DNA of 7,199 nt from Candidatus Dormiibacterota bacterium. GTDB taxonomy: Bacteria > Chloroflexota > Dormibacteria > UBA8260 > Bog-877. The stretch covers positions 6,303 through 13,501 of the forward strand of contig PKXR01000045.1 in assembly GCA_003133485.1 (NCBI GenBank), read 5' to 3'. The translations under genes and the position numbers were made by a program. The notes beneath the pieces are model-generated. The model was not told the origin of the DNA. It worked only from the letters and a program-made list of their open reading frames with translations, and did no database searches. Of this stretch, positions 1 through 6,651 are shown piece after piece (positions within the stretch are counted from its first letter, which is position 1; every line of letters begins with the position of its first letter).

Positions 1-177
1 TTGCACGACCACGGCGACGATCCAGGGTTGAGAGCAGGTCTGGCCCAGGCCGATAGCCACCGGTCGATCCTCGTAGGCTCGGCCTCTCTGGTCGGGGGAG
101 ACGAAGGTTTCCCGTGGAACACTGCCGAGAGCTTCCAGCGCGGCCGGGCCGATCCCCTTGTCGCGGAGGGACGCCAC
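1..177 (-). CDS. pcm: Protein-L-isoaspartate O-methyltransferase, N-terminal part (runs off the window)
   Basis: This enzyme uses S-adenosylmethionine to methylate L-isoaspartyl residues in aged proteins so they can revert to aspartate; it is normally cytosolic. About 59 codons are visible from the GTG at 177 down to base 1. They show the family's N-terminal signature: LRDKGIGPAALEALGSVPRE (residues 4-23), then FVSP, AYEDRPVAIGLGQT and SQPWIVA (to about residue 55). The SAM-binding Rossmann motifs lie beyond the edge. Start choice is uncertain. The reading frame is open further upstream, and family members usually have about 10 more residues before the LR..GI motif. A CTG at 201-199 overlaps the TGA of the upstream lipoprotein gene by two bases and would give an N-terminus of normal length, but CTG is a rare start. 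GTG 177 has AGGAG only 3 bases before it. The gene directly follows the lipoprotein gene and is probably cotranscribed with it. Confidence 0.87.
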   Translation of the reverse strand, partial: MASLRDKGIGPAALEALGSVPRETFVSPDQRGRAYEDRPVAIGLGQTCSQPWIVAVVVQ

Positions 178-197
178 CAGCTCCTGCCGGTCTGGGC

Positions 198-941
198 TCA
201 GCTTGCGTTGAGGATCTGAATGCAGTGGTCGACATCCTGGGAGTAGAGGGTTGCGGGGACCCGCGCGGGGATGGCTCCTTTGCCAACGGGCAGGTAGAAC
301 CCGTGAACTTTGGGCTTCACAAACTCCGAGTCAACGAAGGCGACCTTTACCGAGGTATTGACCGGTGGGAAGACCGCCACCATCCACACCTTGGCCCCTG
401 GGTTGACGTCCGCGGAGCAGACATCCAGCCGGTTGCTGGAGAGGACCACGATGGGACGAATCGGTTGGTAGTAAGTCTTCTGGAGCGAGGTGCGGACGCC
501 ATGGGGGTCTAGCCGCGAGGTCACCCGGGACTCCAGGACGGTCTGGATCAGGTCGACTCCGGTAGTGGAGGCCCCCGGGTTGGTGGCGGTTACCACCACC
601 TCGAGGAGCGGCCCCAATCCAGCGAGGGACTTGGCGTCCTGGGCTTCTGCTCCCGATAGCAAGGGAAGGATGTCTCTGAGCTCGACCTGGCGCACGTAGT
701 AGAAGTGGAGGTAGGTGGGGTCCGTGTAGAAGCCCCCGTCGGGGGTGCTGGTCACCAGGGCGTTGCCCAGGGCGTGGGCATGATGGCTGATCGGTAGGCC
801 GCTCCCCAACGCCGCTACTGCCTGGGTGGCGCTGGGATTGGAGCTACAGCCTGCCAGAAGCACGAGCCCGGCCAGCGCCAAGCTGAGAGCCGCCCGCCGC
901 CGGCCGGGGGTGCGCAGCTGGGAGCGCGATGTGGGGTACAA
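198..941 (-). CDS. Putative lipoprotein of unknown function
   Basis: I do not recognise the family. The 247-residue product starts with a charged n-region (R6, R10, R14-R16), a hydrophobic stretch (residues 17-30) and a lipobox LAGC with the cysteine at 32. This predicts an exported protein anchored by a lipid, with about 215 mature residues. The mature part is rich in short beta-prone segments such as LLEVVVTATNPG (112-123) and VWMVAVFPP (185-193). NPGA occurs twice (121-124, 180-183), each time beside a strand, loosely like the extracytoplasmic Ig-like domains seen in other lipoproteins; that is inference. Its only two mature cysteines after C32, C175 and C240, could form a disulfide. The start is TTG at 941, the only one that keeps the arginine-rich n-region. 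An AAGAGG lies just one base before it, so translation may depend on ribosomes arriving from pyrE, whose stop is 10 bases upstream. Confidence 0.8.
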   Translation of the reverse strand: MYPTSRSQLRTPGRRRAALSLALAGLVLLAGCSSNPSATQAVAALGSGLPISHHAHALGNALVTSTPDGGFYTDPTYLHFYYVRQVELRDILPLLSGAEAQDAKSLAGLGPLLEVVVTATNPGASTTGVDLIQTVLESRVTSRLDPHGVRTSLQKTYYQPIRPIVVLSSNRLDVCSADVNPGAKVWMVAVFPPVNTSVKVAFVDSEFVKPKVHGFYLPVGKGAIPARVPATLYSQDVDHCIQILNAS

Positions 942-951
942 GCCTCTTGAC

Positions 952-1539
952 TCAATCGGCAGCCGGTAGCGGCTGACCTTCCGCCGTCAAAAAGTCGCTC
1001 GGCAAGAACACCGCTCGGACCCGGTAACCAGCGGCCTCCAGGTGCTCCCGACCGCCCTCTTCCCGGTCGAGCAGGGTGTAGATCGCCACGATCCGGGCTC
1101 CCGAAGCCGCCACTTTTTCCGCCGCCTGCAGCAGCGATCCGCCGGAGGTTAGCGCATCGTCCACCAGCGCCACTGCCTCCCCGGATTCCGGCGGGGGGCC
1201 GGCGTATAGCCCTCCGATGCCGTGCTCCTTGACCTCCTTGCGAACGATGAAGGCCGAAATCCGAGGTCCCTGATCGAGAGCACTGCAGAGCGCCACCGCG
1301 GTCACCATTGGATCGGCACCGACCGTAGGGCCGCCGATTTTGGACACCCCGTCCTCGCGAGCAAATCGCAGCAGCGCCCGGCCCACCAAAAGCGATCCCT
1401 CGGGATCGAGGGTCACCAGTCTCCCGTCGAAGTAGTAGGAGCTGCGCCGGCCGCTGGCGAGCAGAAAGTCGCCAAATTGAAAGGCTCGGCTCAGCATCAG
1501 TCCCCGAAGCTGGCACCGCTCTGGGTCCTCCCGGCTCAC
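952..1539 (-). CDS. pyrE: Orotate phosphoribosyltransferase
   Basis: PyrE joins orotate to PRPP to form orotidine 5'-monophosphate, the fifth step of de novo pyrimidine synthesis, in the cytosol. With the start used here the protein has 195 residues, close to the usual 190-215. Visible signatures are FGDFLLASGRRSSYYFDGRL near the N-terminus (about residues 22-41), the catalytic-loop RKEVKEHG (100-107) and the PRPP-binding loop ALVDDALTSGGS (about 124-135) with its paired aspartates. I chose GTG 1539 because it forms a GTGA overlap with the gcvPB stop and gives a family-like N-terminus. A GTG at 1563 would add 8 residues lying inside gcvPB. No strong Shine-Dalgarno precedes either, so coupling to gcvPB is likely. 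No other pyrimidine gene is present in the window, so pyrE is separated from its pathway partners and placed with C1 metabolism. Confidence 0.95.
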   Translation of the reverse strand: MSREDPERCQLRGLMLSRAFQFGDFLLASGRRSSYYFDGRLVTLDPEGSLLVGRALLRFAREDGVSKIGGPTVGADPMVTAVALCSALDQGPRISAFIVRKEVKEHGIGGLYAGPPPESGEAVALVDDALTSGGSLLQAAEKVAASGARIVAIYTLLDREEGGREHLEAAGYRVRAVFLPSDFLTAEGQPLPAAD

Positions 1540-3032
1540 CTTGGCGTCGCATCCGGGCGCCACCGCAGCACCGGATGGCGGGCAGCAGTGACCTCGTCGA
1601 CCCGACCCACCGGCGCTTGGTGGGGTGCGGTGCGCAGGACCTCCGGGTCTCGGCCGCCCTCCTCCATGATGGCCTGGACCACCGCCGCCAGCTCGTCGAG
1701 CGAGCGCTTCGATTCAGTCTCGGTCGGTTCGAACATCATCGCTTCGGGGACGGTCATCGGGAAATACACGGTGGGTGGATATACGCCGTAGTCAATCATC
1801 CGCTTCGCGATGTCCAACGCGCGCAGCTCCGAGTAAGGGGGCTGGGCCCGCTTAGGGGTCGCCACAAACTCGTGGAAGGAGTCGCCTTCGATGGCGACGG
1901 GAAGCCAAGGATCCAGCCGATGGCGGAGATAGCGAGCGCCGAGCACTGCGTCGCGCGCGACCTGGGCAATCCCGTCGCCATAGGCTCGGATGTACGCGTA
2001 GGCCCGGACCAACATCCCAAAGTTGCCGTAAAAAGATCGAACCTTTCCGATGCTGTGCGGCCGTTGGTAGTCCCAGGCAAATCTACCGTCGGTGCGCACG
2101 ATTCGCGGCACTGGAAGGAAATCCTGCAACGCGGCGGACACCCCCACCGGACCCGCTCCCGGGCCCCCGCCGCCATGCGGCGTGGAGAAGGTCTTATGCA
2201 GGTTCAGGTGTACGACGTCAAATCCCATGTCGCCCGGCCGGGCTACGCCCACCAAAGCGTTGAGGTTGGCGCCGTCGTAATAGAGCAGTGCACCGGCCTC
2301 GTGCGCGAGGCGCGCCATCTCCTCGATGTTGCGCTCGAAAATCCCCAGCGTATTGGGATTCGTGAGCATCACGGCGGCGACGTTCGGACTCAACTTAGCA
2401 GCGAAGTCCTCCAAGTCGACCGTGCCGTCAGCGGCGCTGCGCACCGTCACCACCGCGAGCCCGCATTGGGCTGCACTCGCGGGATTGGTCCCGTGGGCGG
2501 TGTCGGGAATGATCACCTCCGTGCGCACGTGATCCTCCCGGCGCAGGTGGTACGCCTGGATCATCCTTAGCCCCGTCCACTCGCCATGAGCTCCGGCGGC
2601 CGGCTGCAGGGATACCGCCTGCATTCCGGTGATCTGACAGAGCATCCGCTCTAGCTCCCACATCAGCTCCAGGGCGCCCTGGATAGACTCCACCGGCTGG
2701 AGCGGGTGAATGTCAGCGAACCCGTCCAGCGCAGCTGCCTGTTCGTTGACGGCGGGGTTGTACTTCATGGTGCAGGACCCCAGTGGATAGGCGCCCTGTT
2801 GGAGGTTGTGGTTGCGCCGCCCGAGCCGACCGAAATGACGCGCTAAGTCTGGCTCGTTCACAGCGGGAATCTGAGCCTTCCGCCGGCGCCGCCAGCTGGC
2901 CGGCAGTGCCTCCGCCAGGCCCAGTGCGTCGACTCCAGCGGCCGGGAGCATCGGCCCCGGGCTGTCCTGACCGGTCAACTCGAAGAGGAGCGGCTCCGGC
3001 CCGGCCCACGCCGGCACGGGAATTTGGGTCAT
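1536..3032 (-). CDS. gcvPB: Glycine dehydrogenase (decarboxylating) subunit 2, P protein beta-type subunit
   Basis: This is the PLP-carrying half of the two-subunit P protein. It decarboxylates glycine and passes the aminomethyl group to the lipoyl arm of GcvH. It has 498 residues, normal for the family. PLYP-type N-terminal motif YPLGSCTMKYNP is at about 82-93, SLQPAAGAHGEWTG at 141-154, DTAHGTNPASAA at 177-188, and DGANLNALVG at 253-262. The cofactor site HLNLHKTFSTPHGGGGPG begins at about 275, with the PLP Schiff-base lysine at K280. The ATG at 3032 overlaps the gcvPA stop as ATGA, with a GGTGGGGG stretch a few bases upstream. The two subunits are needed in equal amounts as an alpha2beta2 complex, so coupled translation makes sense. 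Its 3' end overlaps the pyrE start as GTGA. Nothing is missing from the active site. Confidence 0.97.
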   Translation of the reverse strand: MTQIPVPAWAGPEPLLFELTGQDSPGPMLPAAGVDALGLAEALPASWRRRRKAQIPAVNEPDLARHFGRLGRRNHNLQQGAYPLGSCTMKYNPAVNEQAAALDGFADIHPLQPVESIQGALELMWELERMLCQITGMQAVSLQPAAGAHGEWTGLRMIQAYHLRREDHVRTEVIIPDTAHGTNPASAAQCGLAVVTVRSAADGTVDLEDFAAKLSPNVAAVMLTNPNTLGIFERNIEEMARLAHEAGALLYYDGANLNALVGVARPGDMGFDVVHLNLHKTFSTPHGGGGPGAGPVGVSAALQDFLPVPRIVRTDGRFAWDYQRPHSIGKVRSFYGNFGMLVRAYAYIRAYGDGIAQVARDAVLGARYLRHRLDPWLPVAIEGDSFHEFVATPKRAQPPYSELRALDIAKRMIDYGVYPPTVYFPMTVPEAMMFEPTETESKRSLDELAAVVQAIMEEGGRDPEVLRTAPHQAPVGRVDEVTAARHPVLRWRPDATPR

Positions 3033-4402
3033 CCGTGCGCCCCCACCGGCAGGCTGGGGGCAGTGACCCGACTGAGCCTGGTGACCAGACGGTCGATGGC
3101 ATCGGACGAGGTCATTTCGGTGGTGCAGACCAGTAGGCAGCGGACCAGCTCCGAGTCGACGGTGCCGAGCGGGTAGCCGGCCAGGATCCCCTCGCCCGCG
3201 AGCTCGCGCGCCAGCGGCTCGGCTTCCACCGGGGTCTCGATGACGAACTCCCAGAGGAAGTCACGTTGGGGAAACTTCAGGCTGAATCCCGGGATCTGGC
3301 TCAGCCGCTCGGCCAGATGGTGCGCCCTGCGGTAGGAGATGTCGGCCACGCCACGCAGGCCCGCCTCGCCCATCTTGGCTAGGTAGGCCGTAGCGGCCAG
3401 CGCCATGAGGGCGTGGTTGGTGCAGATGTTGGAGGTTGCCCGCTCACGACGGATGTGTTGTTCGCGGGTCTGCAGAGTGAGGCAGAAGGCGCGGCCACCC
3501 CGGGAATCGGTGGTCATTCCCACCAGGCGCCCGGGGATGCGCCGGACCAGTTCATTCCGGCAGGCGAGAAGCCCCAACGTGGGGCCTCCGAGCTGGGGCG
3601 GGATACCCAGTTGCTGGCCGTCCGCGGCGACTAGGTCGGCGCCGAGCGCCCCAGGCGGATCGACCACCGCGGCGGCGATCGGGTCGGCGACGACTAGGGC
3701 CAGTGCTCCCGCCTGATGGGCCAGTTCAACTAGCTCACCGACCGGTTCCAGCAGCCCCAGGAAATTGGGCTGGGACAAGACCACGACCGCGGGATCTCCT
3801 TCTGCCAGGGCCCTGCGAAAGGTCTCCAAGTCGGTGACTCCGCCCTGCTGCGGCAACCGAACCAGCTCCGCCCCCCGGCCCGAGATGTAGGTCTCCAGAA
3901 CGGCCAGCACCTCCGGGTGGAGCGTGGCGGCAGCGAGGACCCGCGGTCTGCCGGTGTGCAAGGTCGCCAGCAGAGCGCCCTCGGCAGTGGCAGTGGCCAC
4001 GTCGTACATCGAGGCATTAGCGACGTCGAGGTCGAAGAGCTCGGCCACCATGGACTGGAACTCGAAGATCGACTGCAGATAGCCCTGGCTGGCCTCGGCC
4101 TGGTACGGCGTGTAGGCGGTGTAGAACTCCGGGCGGCCGATGGTGGCTCGCACGATCGCCGGGACGAAGCGCGAGTAGACACCCGCCCCCAAAAAGCAGT
4201 CCCACTGCGAGAGCGGCCGATTACGCCCCGCGAGCCTGCGCATCTCCCCGATGAGATCTAGCTCGGAGAGCGGCGCGGGGAGCTCCAGCTCCGGGTCCCG
4301 CAAGCCCACCGGGACGTCGCGAAACAGCTCGCCGACGGAGTTCAGTCCCAGAGCGGAGAGCATCTCCGTTCGATCTGAGTCCGAATTTGGAAGATAGGCC
4401 AT
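3029..4402 (-). CDS. gcvPA: Glycine dehydrogenase (decarboxylating) subunit 1, P protein alpha-type subunit
   Basis: This is the partner half of the two-subunit glycine decarboxylase. It has the same fold as GcvPB but does not hold PLP by a lysine; it completes the active site in the heterotetramer. The 457-residue product shows MAYLPNSDSDR at the N-terminus, YTPYQAEASQGYLQSIFEFQ (97-116), ANASMYDVATATAEGAL (128-144), GADLVAADGQQLGIPPQLGG (254-273) and ERATSNICTNHAL (320-332), all standard for GcvPA. The frame stays open for 43 more codons up to 4531, but that stretch runs into gcvH and is arginine-rich and unlike the family. ATG 4402, giving the canonical MxYLP start, is the real one. No clear Shine-Dalgarno precedes it; a G-rich GGGGGCG lies about 13 bases upstream. 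The gap to gcvH is 35 bases. One oddity is valine at 135, where relatives usually have glycine (DGAT). Confidence 0.96.
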   Translation of the reverse strand: MAYLPNSDSDRTEMLSALGLNSVGELFRDVPVGLRDPELELPAPLSELDLIGEMRRLAGRNRPLSQWDCFLGAGVYSRFVPAIVRATIGRPEFYTAYTPYQAEASQGYLQSIFEFQSMVAELFDLDVANASMYDVATATAEGALLATLHTGRPRVLAAATLHPEVLAVLETYISGRGAELVRLPQQGGVTDLETFRRALAEGDPAVVVLSQPNFLGLLEPVGELVELAHQAGALALVVADPIAAAVVDPPGALGADLVAADGQQLGIPPQLGGPTLGLLACRNELVRRIPGRLVGMTTDSRGGRAFCLTLQTREQHIRRERATSNICTNHALMALAATAYLAKMGEAGLRGVADISYRRAHHLAERLSQIPGFSLKFPQRDFLWEFVIETPVEAEPLARELAGEGILAGYPLGTVDSELVRCLLVCTTEMTSSDAIDRLVTRLSRVTAPSLPVGAHG

Positions 4403-4437
4403 GGAAAAGCTGGCGCCCCCGCTGAGAAGTCCGACCG

Positions 4438-4827
4438 CTAGTGCGAATCCGCCTGCGCGAACAAATCGTACGCGGCGGAATCGAGGAGATCCCCGGGAAG
4501 ATCTCCCGCGACGCGAACTCGGATCAGCCAACCCTTCCCGTGCGGGTCTTGATTGACCACTTCGGGCGAGGCGCTGACCCCGTCGTTGACCGCGACCACC
4601 TCGCCACTGACCGGCGAGTAGAGGTCGCTGGCCGCCTTGACCGACTCAACCGCCCCGAAGCGGGTGCCGGCAGCCACACTGGCCCCCACCTTCGGCAGCT
4701 CCAAGAAGATCACGTCTCCAAGTTGGGACTGGGCGTGGTCGGTGATCCCCACAACGGCCTCTCCGTCCCCTTCCTTCCTGACCCACTCATGGGTCTTGGT
4801 GAAGCGATACGCGCTCAAGTCGGGCAC
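4438..4827 (-). CDS. gcvH: Glycine cleavage system H protein (lipoyl carrier)
   Basis: GcvH is the small carrier whose lipoyl-lysine arm moves the aminomethyl group from P protein to T protein and is then reoxidised by L protein. The product has 129 residues, normal length. It shows FTKTHEWVR near the N-terminus, VGITDHAQSQLGDVIFLELP (27-46) and the lipoylation motif ESVKAASDLYSPVSGEV (61-77) with the modified lysine at K64. NDGV and the C-terminal GKGWLIRVRV are also typical. Two starts are adjacent: TTG 4830 and GTG 4827. GTG is preferred because a strong GGAGG sits 7 bases before it, against 4 bases before TTG. The gap to gcvT is about 33 bases. Lipoyl synthase or ligase and lipoamide dehydrogenase are not in the window. 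Confidence 0.97.
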   Translation of the reverse strand: MPDLSAYRFTKTHEWVRKEGDGEAVVGITDHAQSQLGDVIFLELPKVGASVAAGTRFGAVESVKAASDLYSPVSGEVVAVNDGVSASPEVVNQDPHGKGWLIRVRVAGDLPGDLLDSAAYDLFAQADSH

Positions 4828-4830
4828 CAA

Positions 4831-4840
4831 CTCTCCTCCC
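4831..4840 (-). promoter_or_regulatory. Strong Shine-Dalgarno for gcvH
   Basis: The minus strand reads GGGAGGAGAG directly before the TTG/GTG start pair of gcvH. The GGAGG core lies 7 bases from GTG 4827, a near-ideal spacing, which decides that start. It is the only strong ribosome binding site I see among the minus-strand genes; the others start by overlap or have weak sites. Confidence 0.8.
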
Positions 4841-4860
4841 GTTCCGGCCAGCCCGCTCCG

Positions 4861-5970
4861 TCAACTCTCGGGTCGCTTGTAGAAAGGTAGCGGCACAACT
4901 GGCCCCACCGCCCACTGCGGCGGCTCCTCGCGGAGTTGAATGCGGAGCTCAGTTCCCGGAGCAGCGCTGCCAGGCTCGACGTAGCCCATCGCCAGTCCGC
5001 CGCCAACCGTGAAGCCGAAAGAGCCGCTGGTGACCTCGCCGACCTGTCTTGAGCCCTGGTGGATCGCGTGACCGTGGCGGGGGATCTCCCGAGGGCCGAG
5101 CTTGATCCCGATGAAGGCCCGGGGCGGGTCAGCCGCGATGGCGGCCAGCGCCTCACTGCCCACGAAGGGACCCTTGGCCGGCTTCACCACCCAACCCAGC
5201 CCTGCGCTCAGCGGGTCGCCCGACTCATCGATGTCCTGGCCGTAGAGCCGGAACCCGGCCTCGAGGCGGAGCGTGTCGCGCGCCCCCAGCCCGGCCGGCA
5301 TCAGTCCCTGCGGAGCTCCCGCTTCGAGGACCGCCGACCACAGCCGCTCAGCGTCGTCGGCCTTCGCATACAGTTCGAACCCGTCCTCGCCGGTGTACCC
5401 GGTGCGGGAGATCCGGACCACCATGTCGGCCACCCGACCAAATCGGTGGTGGTAGTAGCGGATCGACTCCAACTCCTCGCCGGAGCTCAGCGCCTGCACT
5501 ATTCCCTTAGCCTGGGGGCCCTGCACCGCCAGGAGGACGGTCTCAGCGGAGATGTCGTCGATCCGGGCGTCGTATCCCGTGAGGCACTGCCGCATCCATT
5601 CCAAGTCGACGTCGTGGCGCGCGGCGTTGACGACGCACATGAAACCGTCCTGGTCGCGATATACGAGCAGGTCGTCGACGATGCCGCCGTCCGGGTGACA
5701 CATCACGGTGTAGAGAGCACGGCCGGGGGTGAGTTTGGAGACGTCGTTGGTAACCAGCCGGTCGAGAAAGTCGAGGGCCCCAGGCCCGGTGACATTGACC
5801 TCGCCCATGTGAGAGACGTCGAACAGGCCGGCTCGATCGCGCACCGCCAGATGCTCCCGGCGGATCGAACCGTAATGGAGTGGCATCGAGTAGCCGGCAA
5901 ACGGCACCATCTGCCCCCCCAGCGCTCGGTGGGCGGAGTCAAGAGGTACGGTCTTCATTCCATCGCTCAT
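4861..5970 (-). CDS. gcvT: Glycine cleavage system T protein, aminomethyltransferase
   Basis: GcvT releases ammonia from the aminomethyl group carried on GcvH and transfers the one-carbon unit to tetrahydrofolate, making 5,10-methylene-THF. The product has 369 residues, the usual size. It shows MVPFAGYSMPLHYGSI (21-36), LFDVSHMGEV (49-58), GGIVDDLLVYR (95-105, with the conserved paired aspartates), RTGYTGEDGFELY (189-201), GLGARDTLRLEAGFRLYG (227-244) and VTSGSFGFTVGGGLAMGYV (313-331). It ends in the typical PFYKRP. ATG 5970 overlaps the stop of the upstream sigma-like gene as ATGA. A second ATG at 5958 is also possible and would remove only four residues. An 'antisense' long open frame across this gene on the plus strand is a GC-rich shadow. 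Nothing in the sequence suggests loss of function. Confidence 0.97.
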   Translation of the reverse strand: MSDGMKTVPLDSAHRALGGQMVPFAGYSMPLHYGSIRREHLAVRDRAGLFDVSHMGEVNVTGPGALDFLDRLVTNDVSKLTPGRALYTVMCHPDGGIVDDLLVYRDQDGFMCVVNAARHDVDLEWMRQCLTGYDARIDDISAETVLLAVQGPQAKGIVQALSSGEELESIRYYHHRFGRVADMVVRISRTGYTGEDGFELYAKADDAERLWSAVLEAGAPQGLMPAGLGARDTLRLEAGFRLYGQDIDESGDPLSAGLGWVVKPAKGPFVGSEALAAIAADPPRAFIGIKLGPREIPRHGHAIHQGSRQVGEVTSGSFGFTVGGGLAMGYVEPGSAAPGTELRIQLREEPPQWAVGPVVPLPFYKRPES

Positions 5971-6581
5971 GGACCTTCGATCTCCCCAATGATGTCCATC
6001 AATTCGACGTCGTGCTGCGAGCGAGCCTCATCCACCGCCCTTCGAAGCTGCGCCACTCTGGCTACCGGCCAGCTGAGTTGGGCCGCGAGTTGCAGATCGG
6101 TTGGCGCGGAGGCGGAATTGAGTCGCAGCTCCGCCTCTGCGGCAAAGAGCTTCTCCGCGTCGGCGGCCCACCGCAGGTCCTCCAGCCGGGCCTCCTCCTC
6201 CTCGACCATCAGGGAGTCCATCACTTGGCCCACTGCCTGGCGAACCCGATTCAGGAATTGTTCCGGGGAAAGCGGACGGCTGGAGTCGAGGCCGTGGACC
6301 ACCGTGACCAAGGCGGTGCTCCCCTCCTGGAAGAGGTCCTCCAACGGGAGAGTCTCCGACTTGTGGGCCTCCGCGGCTTGGAGGACGACCCAGAGAGTTC
6401 CCTCGACCAGCTGCTCAGCAGCCTCCGGCCGCGACCCTGGTCCGGTGCCGCCGGCGAGAAGCTGCTTCAGCTGGTCCGCGCTCAGTCGGCGGAACCCGGC
6501 GACCAGCTGGCGGACGTCCTGGGGATGGGCCAGGCCCTCTTCCCCCACCCCAGATTCCGACTTCGCTCGGCCGCTGACCAC
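5967..6581 (-). CDS. Degenerate sigma-70-like protein lacking region 4
   Basis: The 204-residue product aligns by eye with primary-type sigma factors in order. Region 1.2-like sequence is at about 33-62 (LSADQLKQLL..., EAAEQLVEGTL). Region 2.1/2.2 is at 63-100 (PLEDLFQEGSTAL at 79-91), then RQAV (114-117) at the position of sigma region 2.4 RQAI. A region-3-like helix pair follows at about 148-186 (SAPTDLQLAAQL matches the usual GR.PT..ELA..L). D82, Q85 and E86 match E. coli sigma70 D403, Q406 and E407, which bind the beta-prime clamp helices. The promoter-melting aromatics F427, Y430, W433 and W434 correspond to S105, Q108, N111 and R112. There is no region 4. I infer a polymerase-binding regulator or decoy rather than a working sigma factor. 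The start is GTG 6581, exactly where a leaderless transcript would begin; no correctly spaced Shine-Dalgarno is present. Its stop overlaps gcvT by ATGA. Confidence 0.83.
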   Translation of the reverse strand: MVSGRAKSESGVGEEGLAHPQDVRQLVAGFRRLSADQLKQLLAGGTGPGSRPEAAEQLVEGTLWVVLQAAEAHKSETLPLEDLFQEGSTALVTVVHGLDSSRPLSPEQFLNRVRQAVGQVMDSLMVEEEEARLEDLRWAADAEKLFAAEAELRLNSASAPTDLQLAAQLSWPVARVAQLRRAVDEARSQHDVELMDIIGEIEGP

Positions 6582-6587
6582 TCCCCG

Positions 6588-6593
6588 AGTATA
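6588..6593 (-). promoter_or_regulatory. -10 element of the sigma-like/gcv operon promoter
   Basis: The minus strand reads TATACT, one base from the TATAAT consensus. Six bases (CGGGGA) separate it from GTG 6581, so the expected transcription start is the G of the start codon and the mRNA would be leaderless. No good -35 is visible. Confidence 0.6.
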
Positions 6594-6639
6594 GGAATGG
6601 TCGGCGCGATCCTCCGGACCGCCAGTACACCAACACCCG

Positions 6640-6645
6640 TAGACT
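6640..6645 (+). promoter_or_regulatory. -10 element of the zwf promoter
   Basis: The plus strand reads TAGACT, which fits the TANNNT pattern. Six bases (CGACCC) separate it from GTG 6652, again placing the expected transcription start on the start codon. It shares TA.ACTCG with the opposite -10 element. No good -35 and no Shine-Dalgarno are visible. Confidence 0.5.
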
Positions 6646-6651
6646 CGACCC

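Larger units (their letters stand above)
6582..6651. promoter_or_regulatory. Divergent promoter region between the gcv operon and zwf
   Basis: These 70 bases separate two divergent GTG starts. They hold two -10 elements and no recognisable TTGACA-type -35. If each spacer is 17 bases, the two -35 positions are 6611-6616 and 6617-6622, touching back to back, with a short TCCGGA palindrome (6613-6618) across the junction. There is no room for a long 5' leader, so a glycine riboswitch, common before gcv genes in other bacteria, is absent here. Confidence 0.6.

Noticed and set aside
1..219. Plus-strand open frame at the left edge
   Set aside because: The minus strand here encodes a clear isoaspartate methyltransferase N-terminus; the plus-strand translation shows no family features.
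4403..4437. Possible terminator hairpin between gcvH and gcvPA (GGCGCC followed by TTTT)
   Set aside because: The self-complementary GGCGCC leaves no loop, no longer stem can be drawn, and the T-run is only four bases.
4403..4531. 43-codon N-terminal extension of gcvPA
   Set aside because: It overlaps gcvH, is arginine-rich and unlike the family; the canonical MxYLP start is at 4402.
5059..6594. Long plus-strand open frame opposite gcvT and the sigma-like gene
   Set aside because: It is antisense to one certain and one well-supported gene, its translation is arginine/serine-rich with no motif, and such shadows are common in high-GC DNA.
6613..6618. TCCGGA palindrome as an operator at the centre of the divergent promoters
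   Set aside because: Only 6 bases with no extension of the symmetry; expected by chance in GC-rich DNA, so not listed as a binding site.
6582..6651. Glycine riboswitch or leader RNA before the gcv operon
   Set aside because: The region is only 70 bases, shared by two divergent promoters, with the predicted transcription starts on the start codons.
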